DNA of 64,000 nt from Xanthomonas sp. Leaf148 (lineage in GTDB: Bacteria > Pseudomonadota > Gammaproteobacteria > Xanthomonadales > Xanthomonadaceae). The notes under the pieces were generated by a model, which was not told the origin of the DNA, made no database searches, and saw nothing but the letters and a program-made list of their open reading frames with translations. The stretch's first letter is position 1; every line of letters starts with the position of its first letter. The DNA lies in assembly GCF_001423585.1 (NCBI RefSeq), contig NZ_LMOP01000008.1, positions 318,950 through 382,949 of the forward strand, given 5' to 3'. Positions 27,119 to 35,714 of this stretch are shown here, one piece after another. The position numbers and the translations under genes were made by a program.

Positions 27119-27350
27119 GGGAGGTTCCTGGGCCGAGTCGATGCGGCACCATAGGCCAGGGCAGACCGAAGCGAAGTGAAGCTGGCACGCGGAGCGCTGG
27201 GAATCTTGCCGATGCTGTGGCCGATATCTTGGTGCAGCTGGATCGGGACGGTGGCGTCGATGCGGGCGCATGCAGTCGCGGCTGGGTGTCGAGCACGGTG
27301 ATGCAGCAGCGCGATGCAGCGGGATCGACGTACCGCTACCGCCAAACGCA

Positions 27351-27377
27351 AACGCGCCGGACAGGCCGGCGCGTTGC
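27351..27377 (-). terminator. Intrinsic terminator of the DUF4142 gene
   Basis: A perfect 10-bp GC-rich stem (AACGCGCCGG at 27351-27360, CCGGCGCGTT at 27366-27375) has a 5-base loop. Read on the minus strand it lies 20 bases past the DUF4142 stop and is followed by TGCGTTT. Confidence 0.65.
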
Positions 27378-27397
27378 AGGGTGCAAGGGCGGTGCGC

Positions 27398-27991
27398 TTA
27401 CCTCGACGACGATACCGCGTGGGCACGTTCGAAGTGCGCCGACACCACACGACGGGTCTCTTCCAGGTGCTGCTTGACCGGTGCGCTCTCTGCGGCGGGC
27501 AGCAGTTCGGAATCGATGATCTTGATGGTGTCGCCATGGTCGATGACCATGGTGCGCATGAAGGCGTTGCGATACGCATCCTTGCCGTCCGGCAGGGTCA
27601 GCGTCTTGGACAATGCCTCTACGGCGGCTTTGCCCTTGGCGTGCAGCGCGTCCGCACGCGGGCTGTCCTTGGCGCCCAGCGCTTTGGTCTTCTCGAGGTT
27701 GGCTTCGTGGTCGTGCAACATCTGCTGGGCGAACTCGCCGGTGGCGCCGCCCAGGTCTTGCTCGATGGCCTGCTTGGCCAGCGCAATCTCGTTCTCATCG
27801 ATCGCAGCCAGCACGCCCAGCGCGCCGCCATCGCCCTTGGCCAGTTCGGTGGCCCCGCTCCCGCTCACCGGCGCGGCGGTGGGTTCCGGCGACACTGCCG
27901 GTGCAGTGCGCGAGGTATCGCCACCGGGGCGATCGCAGGCGGTAAGGGTCAGCATGGCCAGCAACGATGCAGCAACAAAAGTGGATTTCAT
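27398..27991 (-). CDS. DUF4142 lipoprotein
   Basis: The 197-residue protein has a lipobox (MLTLTAC, Cys19), a proline/alanine-rich linker to about residue 50, and a four-helix, ferritin-like DUF4142 domain. The domain marks are ENEIALAKQAIE and QMLHDHEANLEK, with His and Glu/Asp in positions like metal ligands, and FMRTMVIDHGDTIKI. The function of the family is unknown; stress-related envelope roles have been suggested. It is transcribed alone and ends at a GC-rich hairpin. Confidence 0.85.
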   Translation of the reverse strand: MKSTFVAASLLAMLTLTACDRPGGDTSRTAPAVSPEPTAAPVSGSGATELAKGDGGALGVLAAIDENEIALAKQAIEQDLGGATGEFAQQMLHDHEANLEKTKALGAKDSPRADALHAKGKAAVEALSKTLTLPDGKDAYRNAFMRTMVIDHGDTIKIIDSELLPAAESAPVKQHLEETRRVVSAHFERAHAVSSSR

Positions 27992-28067
27992 GAATGTCTC
28001 GGGCTGAGTCGGCAGTGCCGACGGTGAAATGTAAAGGAGCCGCTGCGCGGCTCCGGTAGTGCGTTGG

Positions 28068-28334
28068 TCAGGCCCACTGCGGCTGGGCGAGCGGTGTCAT
28101 GCCCAGGGGTCTGATCGGTGTGCGGATTGCGTCCTGCGCGGTGCGGCATTGTCGCGCCATGCGCGTCGTGCGCTCGCGAATCATGGCGTGTTCGCTGATA
28201 GGCGCGCTGCCCAACAGACTGGCCACATGGAAGCCAAGGATTTCCTCCGCGCGGTCGCCTTGGTCGCTGATGATGTGCGGTACCAACCGCTCCAATCGTT
28301 CCAGCTCCTGCTGCACTTGATACGGGGTTTTCAT
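28068..28334 (-). CDS. Small hypothetical protein
   Basis: This 88-residue protein, MKTPYQVQQELERLERLVPH at its start, is mostly helical and cytosolic, with an acidic first half and a basic second half. I do not recognise the family. The ATG at 28334 has TGGAGA 7 nt upstream; an in-frame start at 28382 would overlap the upstream gene. It lies 44 bases after the next gene on the same strand, so the two probably form an operon. Confidence 0.65.
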   Translation of the reverse strand: MKTPYQVQQELERLERLVPHIISDQGDRAEEILGFHVASLLGSAPISEHAMIRERTTRMARQCRTAQDAIRTPIRPLGMTPLAQPQWA

Positions 28335-28378
28335 GACGATCTCCAATGAATAACGGGTCTTGCGTATTACGTGTGTGC

Positions 28379-28660
28379 TCAACTGTTGCGCGCGCCCAGG
28401 CGCTGCCAGCAGTCGGTTGCCAACTGTTCGTAGTTGGACTGCGTACTGGATGAAATGAAGTGATGCTCAAGGCGGTCGCGAAACAGACGCAGACGTTCCT
28501 GATCGCTTGAACGCGGTGCCTGCAGATAGATATCGCAGGCCATTTTCACCACCGGTGACAATTCGCTGAACTTGCCTGCGCCCAGATTTCCTTGGGCGTG
28601 CCGCGCCTGCCAATGCGCGATTTCGGCTTGTACATCGATGACGGATGGGTCTCTGCTCAT
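28379..28660 (-). CDS. Small hypothetical protein
   Basis: The 93-residue protein (start MSRDPSVIDVQAEIAHWQAR) is soluble, predicted helical and has a motif CDIYLQAPRSSDQE in the middle. No family was recognised. The start at 28660 was preferred over 28759 because the longer version adds an unrelated hydrophobic stretch; the ribosome site (GGAA) is weak. It is likely co-transcribed with the 88-residue gene downstream. Confidence 0.6.
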   Translation of the reverse strand: MSRDPSVIDVQAEIAHWQARHAQGNLGAGKFSELSPVVKMACDIYLQAPRSSDQERLRLFRDRLEHHFISSSTQSNYEQLATDCWQRLGARNS

Positions 28661-29051
28661 GACTTGGTGCGTTCCGGGATTAAACAAACTTGACGTGCAG
28701 AGTAACTGCGGGTATGTCAACGAATGATCATCGAACGCAACCATTGCCTGCGATTTCAACGAGCGACGCTTAATTGGTCAGCTTGTTTTCGCCTCTCTAC
28801 ACGCGTTGCATGCACAGGCATCGGTGCGATGTATGCCGCTTGCCAAGACGCCAGCGTTGCGTGCTGATCGGCCACGCGCAATCGATGGGCGGCAGCGCAG
28901 CGATGCGCACTGTGTCAGTCGCTACCGTATTGGCGCTTTCAATGCGCCTGCTTTTGGTGCAAAAACAGGCGTGCGGTGCCGCATTTTACGGAAGATTCTG
29001 AACCGCTCCACACCTGTGTAACGTCTGATCCGTAAGGTAGGCAATGACGTA
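28661..29051. other. Divergent intergenic region
   Basis: About 390 bases between a minus-strand pair of small genes and a plus-strand operon. Several short frames are open on both strands but none has codon use or features of a gene. Promoters for both sides must lie here. Confidence 0.3.
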
Positions 29052-29234
29052 ATGGAGAGAGCAGACAGGATGCAGGAGAGTGAAAGCAGTAGTGGGAAGC
29101 CGCGCCATGCCAGTGGTACACCAGAAGCGCGCGTTTGGTGGCATGCCTTATTGGAACTGCGCGGTGGGCGAATGGCCATCAGTTTGATCGTGGTGGTGCT
29201 GATCGTGGTGGCCCTCTATCTGGCCTTGAAATAA
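29052..29234 (+). CDS. Very small single-pass membrane protein
   Basis: The 60-residue product has a polar N-terminal half and one C-terminal transmembrane helix (SLIVVVLIVVALYLAL). A second possible start at 29070 would shorten it by six residues. It is 88 bases upstream of the DUF3182 gene on the same strand. Short membrane proteins of this type are often missed; the evidence is the strongly hydrophobic tail and the plausible context. Confidence 0.45.
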   Translation: MERADRMQESESSSGKPRHASGTPEARVWWHALLELRGGRMAISLIVVVLIVVALYLALK

Positions 29235-29322
29235 GCGCAGACGCGTACCTGCAACATCGCACTGCGCCCCTCGGCCGCAACGAGGCTGGCGCCGGGATGC
29301 GGCCTTGCCGCAAGGAGATGTG

Positions 29323-30429
29323 ATGGCAGATCCGTCATATGGATGGGTGCGTGGATACACCACACGCATGGTGTCTGCCGATGGACACGAGCGCGCCACG
29401 CATACCTGGGTGTGCAGCGAAATTGCACGCCTGCTGGGCGCACATGATGGCGGTCTGTCCGATGTTGCGATGATCGATGAGGGTATCGGGCACCGCATCT
29501 TGCACGTGCCCGACGACACCTTGACCACCGAACAGGCCCGCGCATTAGGAATTCACGATGCCGGCGGCTTGCTGGGTGGCATTGTGCCGCACGCGTTTAT
29601 CGCTACCAAGGTCATCGGCCATCCATTGATCAGCGAGACGGCAACGCGAATCGACGGCTGGAATCAGGCGCTGGCGACCGCGCTGGTGCCGGCCACCTTA
29701 CCGGGCTATACGGTGTTTTCTCGGGACGATGCGCTGCATGCGCTGGACCTGTTGCTGGCCGACGGCGGGGTGCGGCTGAAACTGCCCACCGGCGTGGGTG
29801 GGAGTGGGCAATGGCGCATTGCCGATACCGCCGAATTGGTGCAGGCGCTGGACAGTCTGCCAGCAGATTACCTGCGCACCCATGGCGCTGTGCTCGAGCG
29901 CAATATCCTGCAGCCGCTGACGCATAGCGTGGGCGAACTGTGCGTGGCCGGTATCCAGATCGCGTATTACGGCACGCAATGCAGTGTGCGCAATGCACAG
30001 GGCGATGAGGTCTACGGTGGATCGTCGCTGCACGTGCATCGTGGCTCGCTGGAAGCGCTGCTGGCCACTGCATTACCGCCGTTGCAGCGGCGCGTTGTGG
30101 AACAAGCGTGCCGCTACGATCGTTGCATCACGAATGCCATTGCCGGCCTGCACATTTCGCGGCGCAATTACGATGTGGTCAGTGGCGAAGATGCGCATGC
30201 GGTGCCTGTCTGCGGCGTGCTGGAGCAATCCTGGCGGATTGGTGGTGCGACGCCGGCCGAGTTGGCGGCGATCGCCTGTTTCCAGCAGCAGGCCGGCCTG
30301 CACTGGGTGCACGCATCCACGCACGAACTCTACGAGGGCGAACCACCGGCCGATGCGCAGGTGTATTACCGTGCAACCCAGCCCGGCGCCGGTCCGCGCT
30401 ACAAATACCGAAGGGTCTCAACCGACTGA
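29323..30429 (+). CDS. DUF3182 family protein
   Basis: The 368-residue cytosolic protein matches my recollection of DUF3182, a family of unknown function that may be ATP-grasp-like. Visible marks are [20 protein letters not shown] near the N terminus, a glycine-rich [12 protein letters not shown] loop near residue 155, [16 protein letters not shown] and [10 protein letters not shown]. The ATG at 29323 has AAGGAG 8 nt upstream, better than the GTG-like start 18 bases earlier. Its stop overlaps the next start by one base (TGATG), so it is coupled to an alpha/beta hydrolase, implying a shared pathway. Confidence 0.8.
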   Translation: MADPSYGWVRGYTTRMVSADGHERATHTWVCSEIARLLGAHDGGLSDVAMIDEGIGHRILHVPDDTLTTEQARALGIHDAGGLLGGIVPHAFIATKVIGHPLISETATRIDGWNQALATALVPATLPGYTVFSRDDALHALDLLLADGGVRLKLPTGVGGSGQWRIADTAELVQALDSLPADYLRTHGAVLERNILQPLTHSVGELCVAGIQIAYYGTQCSVRNAQGDEVYGGSSLHVHRGSLEALLATALPPLQRRVVEQACRYDRCITNAIAGLHISRRNYDVVSGEDAHAVPVCGVLEQSWRIGGATPAELAAIACFQQQAGLHWVHASTHELYEGEPPADAQVYYRATQPGAGPRYKYRRVSTD

Positions 30430-31292
30430 TGGAAGCCAAACTTTCCAGCATCGACATTGCGGTCGATCACGACGCGCTCAGCGGCACCTTGCTCACGCCC
30501 ACCGGCATTCCGGCGGTGCTGTTCGTCCATGGCTGGGGCGGGAGTCAGCATCACAGCCTGGTGCGCGCGCGCGAGGCGGTGGGCTTGGGCTGCATCTGCC
30601 TGACCTTCGATCTACGCGGTCACGAAGGCCATGCCTCGATGCGGCAGACCGTGACTCGCGCGCAGAACCTGCAGGACATCATCGCTGCTTACGATCAGCT
30701 GGCGGGTCTTCCGTATGTGGATCAACAGTCGATCGCCGTGGTCGGCTTGAGTTATGGCGGCTACCTGTCGGCGCTGCTGACGCGCGAGCGCCCGGTGGAG
30801 TGGCTGGCATTGCGCTCGCCCGCGCTGTACAAGGACGCGCATTGGGACCAGCCCAAGGTCAGCCTCAATGCCGATCCGGATCTGACCGCATACCGCCAAC
30901 GTGCCCTGACACCCGACGACAACATCGCGCTGGCGGCCTGCGCTGCGTATACCGGCGATGTATTGCTGGTCGAAGCCGAGAACGACGTCATCGTGCCGCA
31001 TCCGGTGCTGCGCAACTATGCCGATGCCTTCGTCAATGCGCGTTCGCTGACCGCGCGCGTGATTGCCGGCGCCGACCATGCGTTGAGCGTCAAGGAGCAT
31101 CAGCAGGAATACACCCGCGCGCTGATCGACTGGTTGACCGAAATGGTGGTGGGCCGCCGGATTGCATTGGCCAAGGAAGTGGTGGCTGCACGCAAGCAAC
31201 TGCTCAAGCAGCAGGGCGACGCAGCGTCAACGGGGCAGGACGCGCTGGCGTTTCGCGGCGATATCCGGGCGGTGGAAAACACGTCCGGTTGA
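30429..31292 (+). CDS. Alpha/beta hydrolase
   Basis: The 287-residue enzyme has the oxyanion motif [11 protein letters not shown], nucleophile elbow GLSYGG (Ser near residue 108), acid in [11 protein letters not shown] and His in GADHALS. The triad is complete. It lacks a signal peptide, so it is probably a cytosolic esterase or peptidase. It begins inside the stop codon of the DUF3182 gene. An upstream frame from 30108 overlaps that gene and is not the start. The substrate is unknown. Confidence 0.85.
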   Translation: MEAKLSSIDIAVDHDALSGTLLTPTGIPAVLFVHGWGGSQHHSLVRAREAVGLGCICLTFDLRGHEGHASMRQTVTRAQNLQDIIAAYDQLAGLPYVDQQSIAVVGLSYGGYLSALLTRERPVEWLALRSPALYKDAHWDQPKVSLNADPDLTAYRQRALTPDDNIALAACAAYTGDVLLVEAENDVIVPHPVLRNYADAFVNARSLTARVIAGADHALSVKEHQQEYTRALIDWLTEMVVGRRIALAKEVVAARKQLLKQQGDAASTGQDALAFRGDIRAVENTSG

Positions 31293-31442
31293 TCTGCCGC
31301 GCGTTTGCCTCGTCATGCAGGCACACGTGGTGCAGCATGTTGCGCGGCCATCCCGACCATGCGGAACGCGCAATGCGTCGTGATGCCGCAAGATGCTACG
31401 AAGGCGCTGCAGGTTATGGCCCACCGCAACCTACACAAACAA

Positions 31443-31462
31443 ACGGGCCCTCGCGGGCCCGT
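31443..31462 (-). terminator. Hairpin terminator, probably two-way
   Basis: A perfect 8-bp stem, ACGGGCCC at 31443-31450 and GGGCCCGT at 31455-31462, has a TCGC loop. On the minus strand it is followed by TTTGTTTGT, so it should terminate the glycine-zipper gene at 31528-32328. On the plus strand it could serve the hydrolase operon. Confidence 0.75.
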
Positions 31463-31527
31463 CTGGTCTACTGCGGATCACTGGCGTTTAGCGCGGCCAA
31501 TGCGCCGCGGTCTAAACGAGCTACGGA

Positions 31528-32328
31528 TCACACGCGTGGATCGGTCGGGTTGCGACGTGCCGCATCGCCATGATGGTCCGAATCGAACGCCTCACGCACA
31601 GCGTGCTTGGCCTTTTCCCAGGTCAAACGCGAGTCGGCCTTGAAGCGGTCCCAGCCATCGCCAAGGTCGCGTTCCAGGTGGTCGTCCCACTGGCGGCCGG
31701 CATGCTGTTGACGCGCCTGCATGCCGTAGCGGTAGGCAGGGCGATAGTCGTCATACGAATACTCGCTGTCATGGTAGCTGGCGCTGTCGAAACGGCCGGC
31801 ATAGTGCGTGTCGCCATCGCGATACACGGTGTGGGTGCGATCGGCGCGATCCCACGCGTCGCGTGCAGCCAGACGTGCGTCATCCCATTCCAGGCGCGAT
31901 TCGCCACGATGACGCGGCCACTCACCCGCCAACGTGGCTTCGGTTTCTTCCCAGGTGCTGGTCGGGCGCGTCTCGCGTGCCTGCAGGCCAAAGCCATACA
32001 CGGTGGCGTAGTCGCGGTCGTAGTCGGTGCCTTCTTTGTAATAAGGACGGTTTTGATGCTCCTGGCGCCAGTATTCGGTTTCTACGGTCGGGTCGAGGCG
32101 CTCGGCCACGCCTTTACCGGCAGCTGCGCCTGCCACGACGCCGGCAGCCGCGCCGATCAACGTGCCCAGCGGACCAAACACCGTGCCTGCCAGTGCGCCT
32201 GCCGCCGCACCGCCAGCGATGCCGCCCACACCCACGCCAACCGGATGCGAGCCCGGGGCACCGGAGATCGGGTCGCGGTTCAAATCCTGTGCGTCTGCTT
32301 TGCGTTCCTGCTTGTCGAGATTGCTCAT
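31528..32328 (-). CDS. Glycine-zipper protein with repeated WxxxxxxLxxxW-type units
   Basis: The 266-residue protein has a short hydrophilic start, an alanine/glycine-rich region of glycine-zipper type (GGIAGGAAAGALAGTVFG to about residue 75), and a C-terminal half with repeated motifs ending in tryptophan and charged residues (TWEETEATL, RLEWDDARLAARDAW, TWEKAKHAVREAF). The repeats resemble those of bacterial stress proteins annotated as hypothetical in the genus. It may associate with the membrane through the zipper. The start at 32328 has GGAGG 5 nt upstream; an open frame to 32595 is unsupported. Confidence 0.75.
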   Translation of the reverse strand: MSNLDKQERKADAQDLNRDPISGAPGSHPVGVGVGGIAGGAAAGALAGTVFGPLGTLIGAAAGVVAGAAAGKGVAERLDPTVETEYWRQEHQNRPYYKEGTDYDRDYATVYGFGLQARETRPTSTWEETEATLAGEWPRHRGESRLEWDDARLAARDAWDRADRTHTVYRDGDTHYAGRFDSASYHDSEYSYDDYRPAYRYGMQARQQHAGRQWDDHLERDLGDGWDRFKADSRLTWEKAKHAVREAFDSDHHGDAARRNPTDPRV

Positions 32329-32521
32329 GCCGCCTCCGGTTACCTGATGGATGCAGCCTGCGAAGACAGGCTGCGAACGTGGCGCAACCATGGCGGCGCA
32401 AGAGTGAAACGCTTGTGCTTTGATGTGAGTGCCATCGCGACATGACTGAACTGTGCATTCGCATGTGCAGATGAGGTCGCAGACAGCTTGCAACCGCGAC
32501 ATCGTTAAAAACATGACGAAA

Positions 32522-32543
32522 GAGGGCCGCGACTGCGGCCCTC
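32522..32543 (-). terminator. Intrinsic terminator of the slipin-rtcB operon
   Basis: A perfect 9-bp stem GAGGGCCGC (32522-32530) and GCGGCCCTC (32535-32543) with a 4-base loop starts two bases beyond the rtcB stop codon. On the minus strand it is followed by TTTCG. Confidence 0.8.
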
Positions 32544-32545
32544 GG

Positions 32546-33769
32546 TTATCCCTTGATGCACACCACCTGGCGCAGCGTGTGCAGCACCTCGACAAGATCC
32601 TGCTGCGCGGCCATCACCGCCTCGATCGACTTGTATGCCGCTGGCGATTCGTCGATCACCGCCGCATCCTTGCGGCATTCCACATGCGCAGTCGCCTCGC
32701 GGTGCTGAGCCAGCGTGATCTGTGCACGCGCTGCGGTTCGGCTCATCACCCGTCCCGCACCGTGGCTGCAGCTATGGAAGCTCTCTGCGTTGCCCAACCC
32801 GCGCACGATGTAGCTGCGCGTGCCCATGCTGCCGGGAATGATGCCCAGCTCGCCGGTACGTGCGCTCACCGCGCCCTTACGGGTGATCAGCAATTCCTCG
32901 CCATGGTGCGTCTCCTTCTGGACATAGTTGTGGTGGCAGTTGACCGCCAGCTTCTCCAGCTGGAACTTCGGCAGGCGGTGACGCATCTCCGCCAACACCC
33001 GCGCCATCATCGCTTCACGATTTTCGCGGGCGTAATCCTGTGCCCACGACACCGCTTCCACATACTCATCGAACAACGGCTCGCCCTGCATGAAGAAGGC
33101 CAGGTCCTTGTCGGGCAGATGAAAGCCCAGCACGCGGTGTGCCAGTTGCTCACGCGCCCGCTCGATGAAGTAGGTGCCGATCAGGTTGCCGGTGCCACGC
33201 GAGCCGCTGTGCAACATCACCCACACCGCGTCGGTCTCGTCCAGACAGAGTTCGATGAAGTGATTGCCGCCGCCTAGCGTGCCGATCTGGCACGCCAGCT
33301 TGTCGGTGCGGATGCGCTTGTGCTGCTGCTTGATCGCTTCCAGGCGCTGCACCAGCCCCGACTGCGCGATCCGCGTGTCGATGCTGTCGGGCAGGTTGCG
33401 ATGCTCGCCGCCACGGCCGTTTCCGACCGGCACGCTACGCTCGATGCTGGAGCGCAGTTGCGCCAGGTTGTCCGGCAGGTCGCTGGCACGCAGGGTGGTA
33501 CGCACCGCGGCCATGCCGCAGCCGATATCCACCCCGACCGCGGCCGGGATGATGGCACCGCGGGTCGGGATCACCGAGCCCACGGTTGCGCCCTTGCCCA
33601 GGTGCACGTCGGGCATCACCGCCACCCACGGCCCGACGAACGGGACGGCGGCGATATTGCGCAACTGCGCATGCGCCTGTTCTTCCAGCGGCACGCCGCG
33701 CACCCAGCCCTTGATCGGGGTGGTGCTGCCTTCGGCATGCAGCCATTCGAAATGTTGTGAAGTACTCAT
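32546..33769 (-). CDS. rtcB: RNA-splicing ligase RtcB
   Basis: The 407-residue protein is an RtcB ligase, which joins 2',3'-cyclic-phosphate or 3'-phosphate RNA ends to 5'-OH ends using GTP and Mn2+. Visible residues are the metal ligands Asp81 and Cys84 in GVDIGCGM, GGGNH at 166-170, His279/280 in NCHHNYV, and the guanylylated His336 in SCSHGAGR. All are intact. The ATG at 33769 is preferred because AAAGGA lies 9 nt upstream. It is the second gene after slipin, 57 bases downstream. No archease or RtcA gene is in the window, so it may work alone. It probably repairs cleaved tRNA or rRNA in stress. Confidence 0.95.
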   Translation of the reverse strand: MSTSQHFEWLHAEGSTTPIKGWVRGVPLEEQAHAQLRNIAAVPFVGPWVAVMPDVHLGKGATVGSVIPTRGAIIPAAVGVDIGCGMAAVRTTLRASDLPDNLAQLRSSIERSVPVGNGRGGEHRNLPDSIDTRIAQSGLVQRLEAIKQQHKRIRTDKLACQIGTLGGGNHFIELCLDETDAVWVMLHSGSRGTGNLIGTYFIERAREQLAHRVLGFHLPDKDLAFFMQGEPLFDEYVEAVSWAQDYARENREAMMARVLAEMRHRLPKFQLEKLAVNCHHNYVQKETHHGEELLITRKGAVSARTGELGIIPGSMGTRSYIVRGLGNAESFHSCSHGAGRVMSRTAARAQITLAQHREATAHVECRKDAAVIDESPAAYKSIEAVMAAQQDLVEVLHTLRQVVCIKG

Positions 33770-33826
33770 GCTGTTCATTCCTTTGCGCGGGTGTGCGGCC
33801 AATCCTTTCGCTGCACACCCGCATGA

Positions 33827-34948
33827 TTATCTGAGCGTCACCAACTGCTTCAGCACGCCATCCAGGCCGCCGAACACGGTGAGCTTGTCGATCTTTTCGG
33901 TGACCTTCTCCAGCGCCTCCAGCTCCTGCAATCGCATCAGCACCGGGCTGTCTTCGATCAGCTTGGCGGTGTTGAGCAAGGAACGGGTGGCATTGGCCTC
34001 CTCGCGCCTGCGGATCACATTGGCTTGCGCCTGCTTTTCCGCCTGCACGACCGCATTGAGGATCTCGCGCATCTCACCGGGCAGGATCACGTCCTTGACC
34101 CCAACGCCGAGCACGTCGATGCCGAAACCGCCCACGCTGCCACGCACGTAGCCGAAGATATCCGCGTCCAGCGATGCCTTGTCGCCCAGCAATTCGTCCA
34201 GCGTCTTGGCCGCAACCGCGCGGCGCAACCCGTACTGCAATTCTCGGTACAGGTAGTCGCCCGCCTTGGCCACACGCGTCCGCATTGCCACCGCATCGGT
34301 GACGCGCATGCTCGCTGCCAGATTGACTCGCAACGACACCTTGTCGCGCGTCAGCAATTCCTGGCCGGAGACCTCCACCGATTGCACACGCAGGTCGATC
34401 ACCTCGGTGGTCACGTTCTTCTGGAAATTCCAGAACGCGTACGCGCCGGGGCCGAAAGGTGCCATCAGCCTGCCGTCGACGAACACCAGCCCTTGCGACT
34501 CGGCAGGTACGTCCATGCACACGGCCACGCGCGACACGGTGCCGAGCTGGCGCAGGCGCCGCTGCACATCGCCTGGCACCTGCAGGCCATCGCCCAACGG
34601 CAAGCTCTGCACCTCGACGGTGGCGGCGCCGCGCCAATACAGCGCGCGGGTGCCCGGTGGCAGGACCTGGTCGAGCTTGCCGTTGCGGATCAGCAGGCCC
34701 ACTTGCGCGGTGCCGATGTCCGCCAGCACGAAGTGCTGCGGCAATGCGGCGCCCAGCGTGTCAATCAGCATGTCGGCATCGCGGCCGACCTCGTCGCCAC
34801 TGTGAATGTTGTGCACGCTGACTTCGGTACGGCTCAGCGGGTCGAACAGGCGGTAGACACCGGGCACGAGCACGCGCTCGAACCGGCGATTCCGATACAC
34901 CAGGCCGCGCTCGCCGTCGCCGATCACGACCCTCTTGGTCCAGAACAT
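33827..34948 (-). CDS. Slipin (SPFH/Band-7 family) protein
   Basis: The 373-residue protein has an SPFH domain from about residue 160 to 320 (VTTEVIDLRVQSVEVSGQEL, DKVSLRVN, LPGEMREILN) followed by a coiled coil (EAEKQAQANVIRRREEAN-like) and a C-terminal tail. The first 60 residues (MFWTKRVVIGDGERGLVYRN) carry no transmembrane hairpin, which is unusual for slipins. Family members form large ring scaffolds on membranes. It heads a two-gene operon with rtcB, with AAGGAG 8 nt before the start. The 5' leader holds two tRNA-like sequences and hairpins. Confidence 0.88.
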   Translation of the reverse strand: MFWTKRVVIGDGERGLVYRNRRFERVLVPGVYRLFDPLSRTEVSVHNIHSGDEVGRDADMLIDTLGAALPQHFVLADIGTAQVGLLIRNGKLDQVLPPGTRALYWRGAATVEVQSLPLGDGLQVPGDVQRRLRQLGTVSRVAVCMDVPAESQGLVFVDGRLMAPFGPGAYAFWNFQKNVTTEVIDLRVQSVEVSGQELLTRDKVSLRVNLAASMRVTDAVAMRTRVAKAGDYLYRELQYGLRRAVAAKTLDELLGDKASLDADIFGYVRGSVGGFGIDVLGVGVKDVILPGEMREILNAVVQAEKQAQANVIRRREEANATRSLLNTAKLIEDSPVLMRLQELEALEKVTEKIDKLTVFGGLDGVLKQLVTLR

Positions 34949-35210
34949 GACACTTCTCCTTGGGTTGGCTCTGGTGGTCCGATCCGTAGGTACTGCCGTT
35001 TTGCCGCCCGGATCGGACTGATGGCCAAACGTGTGCCGATGCAACGCGGCGTTGGAAGGTGGAAACGCCGGTGACGGCGGCCGTGCGGGGCACGCTGCGC
35101 TGTTGGCGCCTGCCGATGCGTTGCCGCAGCTGCGCGATGGTTTGCGAAGGCAGGGCTGAGCACAGGGTGACGCGTCCAGGGCAAGCGCCCGGCGACGTCG
35201 CCGCTGCTGT
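34949..35210. other. Rest of the slipin leader
   Basis: About 260 bases between hairpin H3 and the slipin start. An inverted repeat TCCGATCC/GGATCGGA occurs near 34979-35018. No gene was recognised; the frames open here are shadows. Confidence 0.35.
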
Positions 35211-35299
35211 GTGCATTCACGCGATGCATTGCTTGAATGCACGCAGCATGGGCGTTTCCGTAAAGGGACTTGCGTCCCCGAGATGACCGGGAAGGTCAT
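35211..35299 (-). promoter_or_regulatory. Structured leader of the slipin-rtcB operon (three hairpins)
   Basis: On the minus strand, after the tRNA-like pair, three perfect inverted repeats occur. H1 is ATGACC/GGTCAT at 35283-35299. H2 is GGGAC/GTCCC at 35265-35278 with a GCAA tetraloop in the transcript. H3 is GTGCATTC/GAATGCAC at 35211-35242 with a 16-base loop. They lie between the tRNA-likes and the slipin start. H2 with a GNRA-type loop is a typical stable RNA motif. This is consistent with a processed or regulatory leader, but the RNA itself is not shown. Confidence 0.6.
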
Positions 35300-35303
35300 T
35301 GCT

Positions 35304-35369
35304 TGGAGCGGGAGTCGAACCCGCGACAGACAGATTAGGAATCTGTTGCTCTAACCTCTGAGCTATCCA
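35304..35369 (-). ncRNA. tRNA-like sequence 2, CCT (Arg-type) anticodon
   Basis: Reading the minus strand, U8-A9-like TA is followed by a D arm GCTC-AGAGGTTA-GAGC and a perfect anticodon arm ACAGA-TTCCTAA-TCTGT (loop of seven, anticodon CCT, purine at 37). A 5-base variable loop and a perfect T arm GCGGG-TTCGACT-CCCGC come next. The acceptor stem is short: only TGGA (35366-35369) pairs with TCCA (35304-35307), and no CCA follows (AGCA instead). A normal tRNA needs seven acceptor pairs, so this is probably not a standard elongator tRNA. It could be a decayed tRNA-Arg(CCT) gene or a functional mimic. Confidence 0.7.
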
Positions 35370-35370
35370 G

Positions 35371-35437
35371 TGGTGGGTAATGCGGAATTGAACCGCGCCT
35401 GCGGATAGTGCCGCCGCTCGACCACGAGCCGATACCC
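35371..35437 (-). ncRNA. tRNA-like sequence 1 with encoded CCA
   Basis: The 67-base minus-strand sequence starts GGGTA, which pairs with TACCC just before a discriminator A and an encoded CCA end. Inside are a D-type arm GCTC-GTGGTC-GAGC, a middle hairpin GCGG-CACTAT-CCGC with a loop of only six, almost no variable loop, and a T arm GCGG-TTCAATT-CCGC matching the GTTCRANTC consensus. It is too short for a normal tRNA and has no usable anticodon loop. It directly abuts sequence 2 (one base apart), upstream in the same transcript direction. Confidence 0.65.
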
Positions 35438-35714
35438 AAAACGAGAAACACCAGAAAGATGATCGGTATACGCCACGGCACAGCCGCGCGCACCAGCTGG
35501 AATAAACTCCAGTCCGCTGACGATCTTTCGCACTGTTTCCGATGGCCGTTTTATTCAAACGGTCATTCAGTCGGTGCATGACCACACACCACCCGTGCCC
35601 GAAACCTGGGCACAGCGCTATCGCGCCTCGTGGCAATCCAACATCCCTGTTGTCGGGCAGTCCGTGCCCGGGTTTCAACTGCGGTCATCCACAGGTTCAC
35701 GACGAACGCACAAC
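35438..35714. other. Probable promoter region of the slipin-rtcB operon
   Basis: On the minus strand upstream of the tRNA-like pair lie the dyad CTGGA-GTTTAT-TCCAG (about 35496-35512) and CCGTTT-GAAT-AAAACGG (about 35547-35564). These could be operators. I found neither a convincing sigma-70 nor a sigma-54 promoter by eye. No rtcR-type regulator gene is in the window. Confidence 0.35.

Noticed and set aside
35304..35437. Two ordinary tRNA genes
   Set aside because: The first has a six-base middle loop and only 67 bases. The second has a 4-bp acceptor and no CCA. Neither fits a working elongator tRNA, so both are listed as tRNA-like.
35438..35600. Sigma-54 promoter for the repair operon
   Set aside because: A GG-N10-GC can be found near 35475 on the minus strand, but the flanks do not match TGGCAC and TTGC, and no RtcR-type regulator is present.
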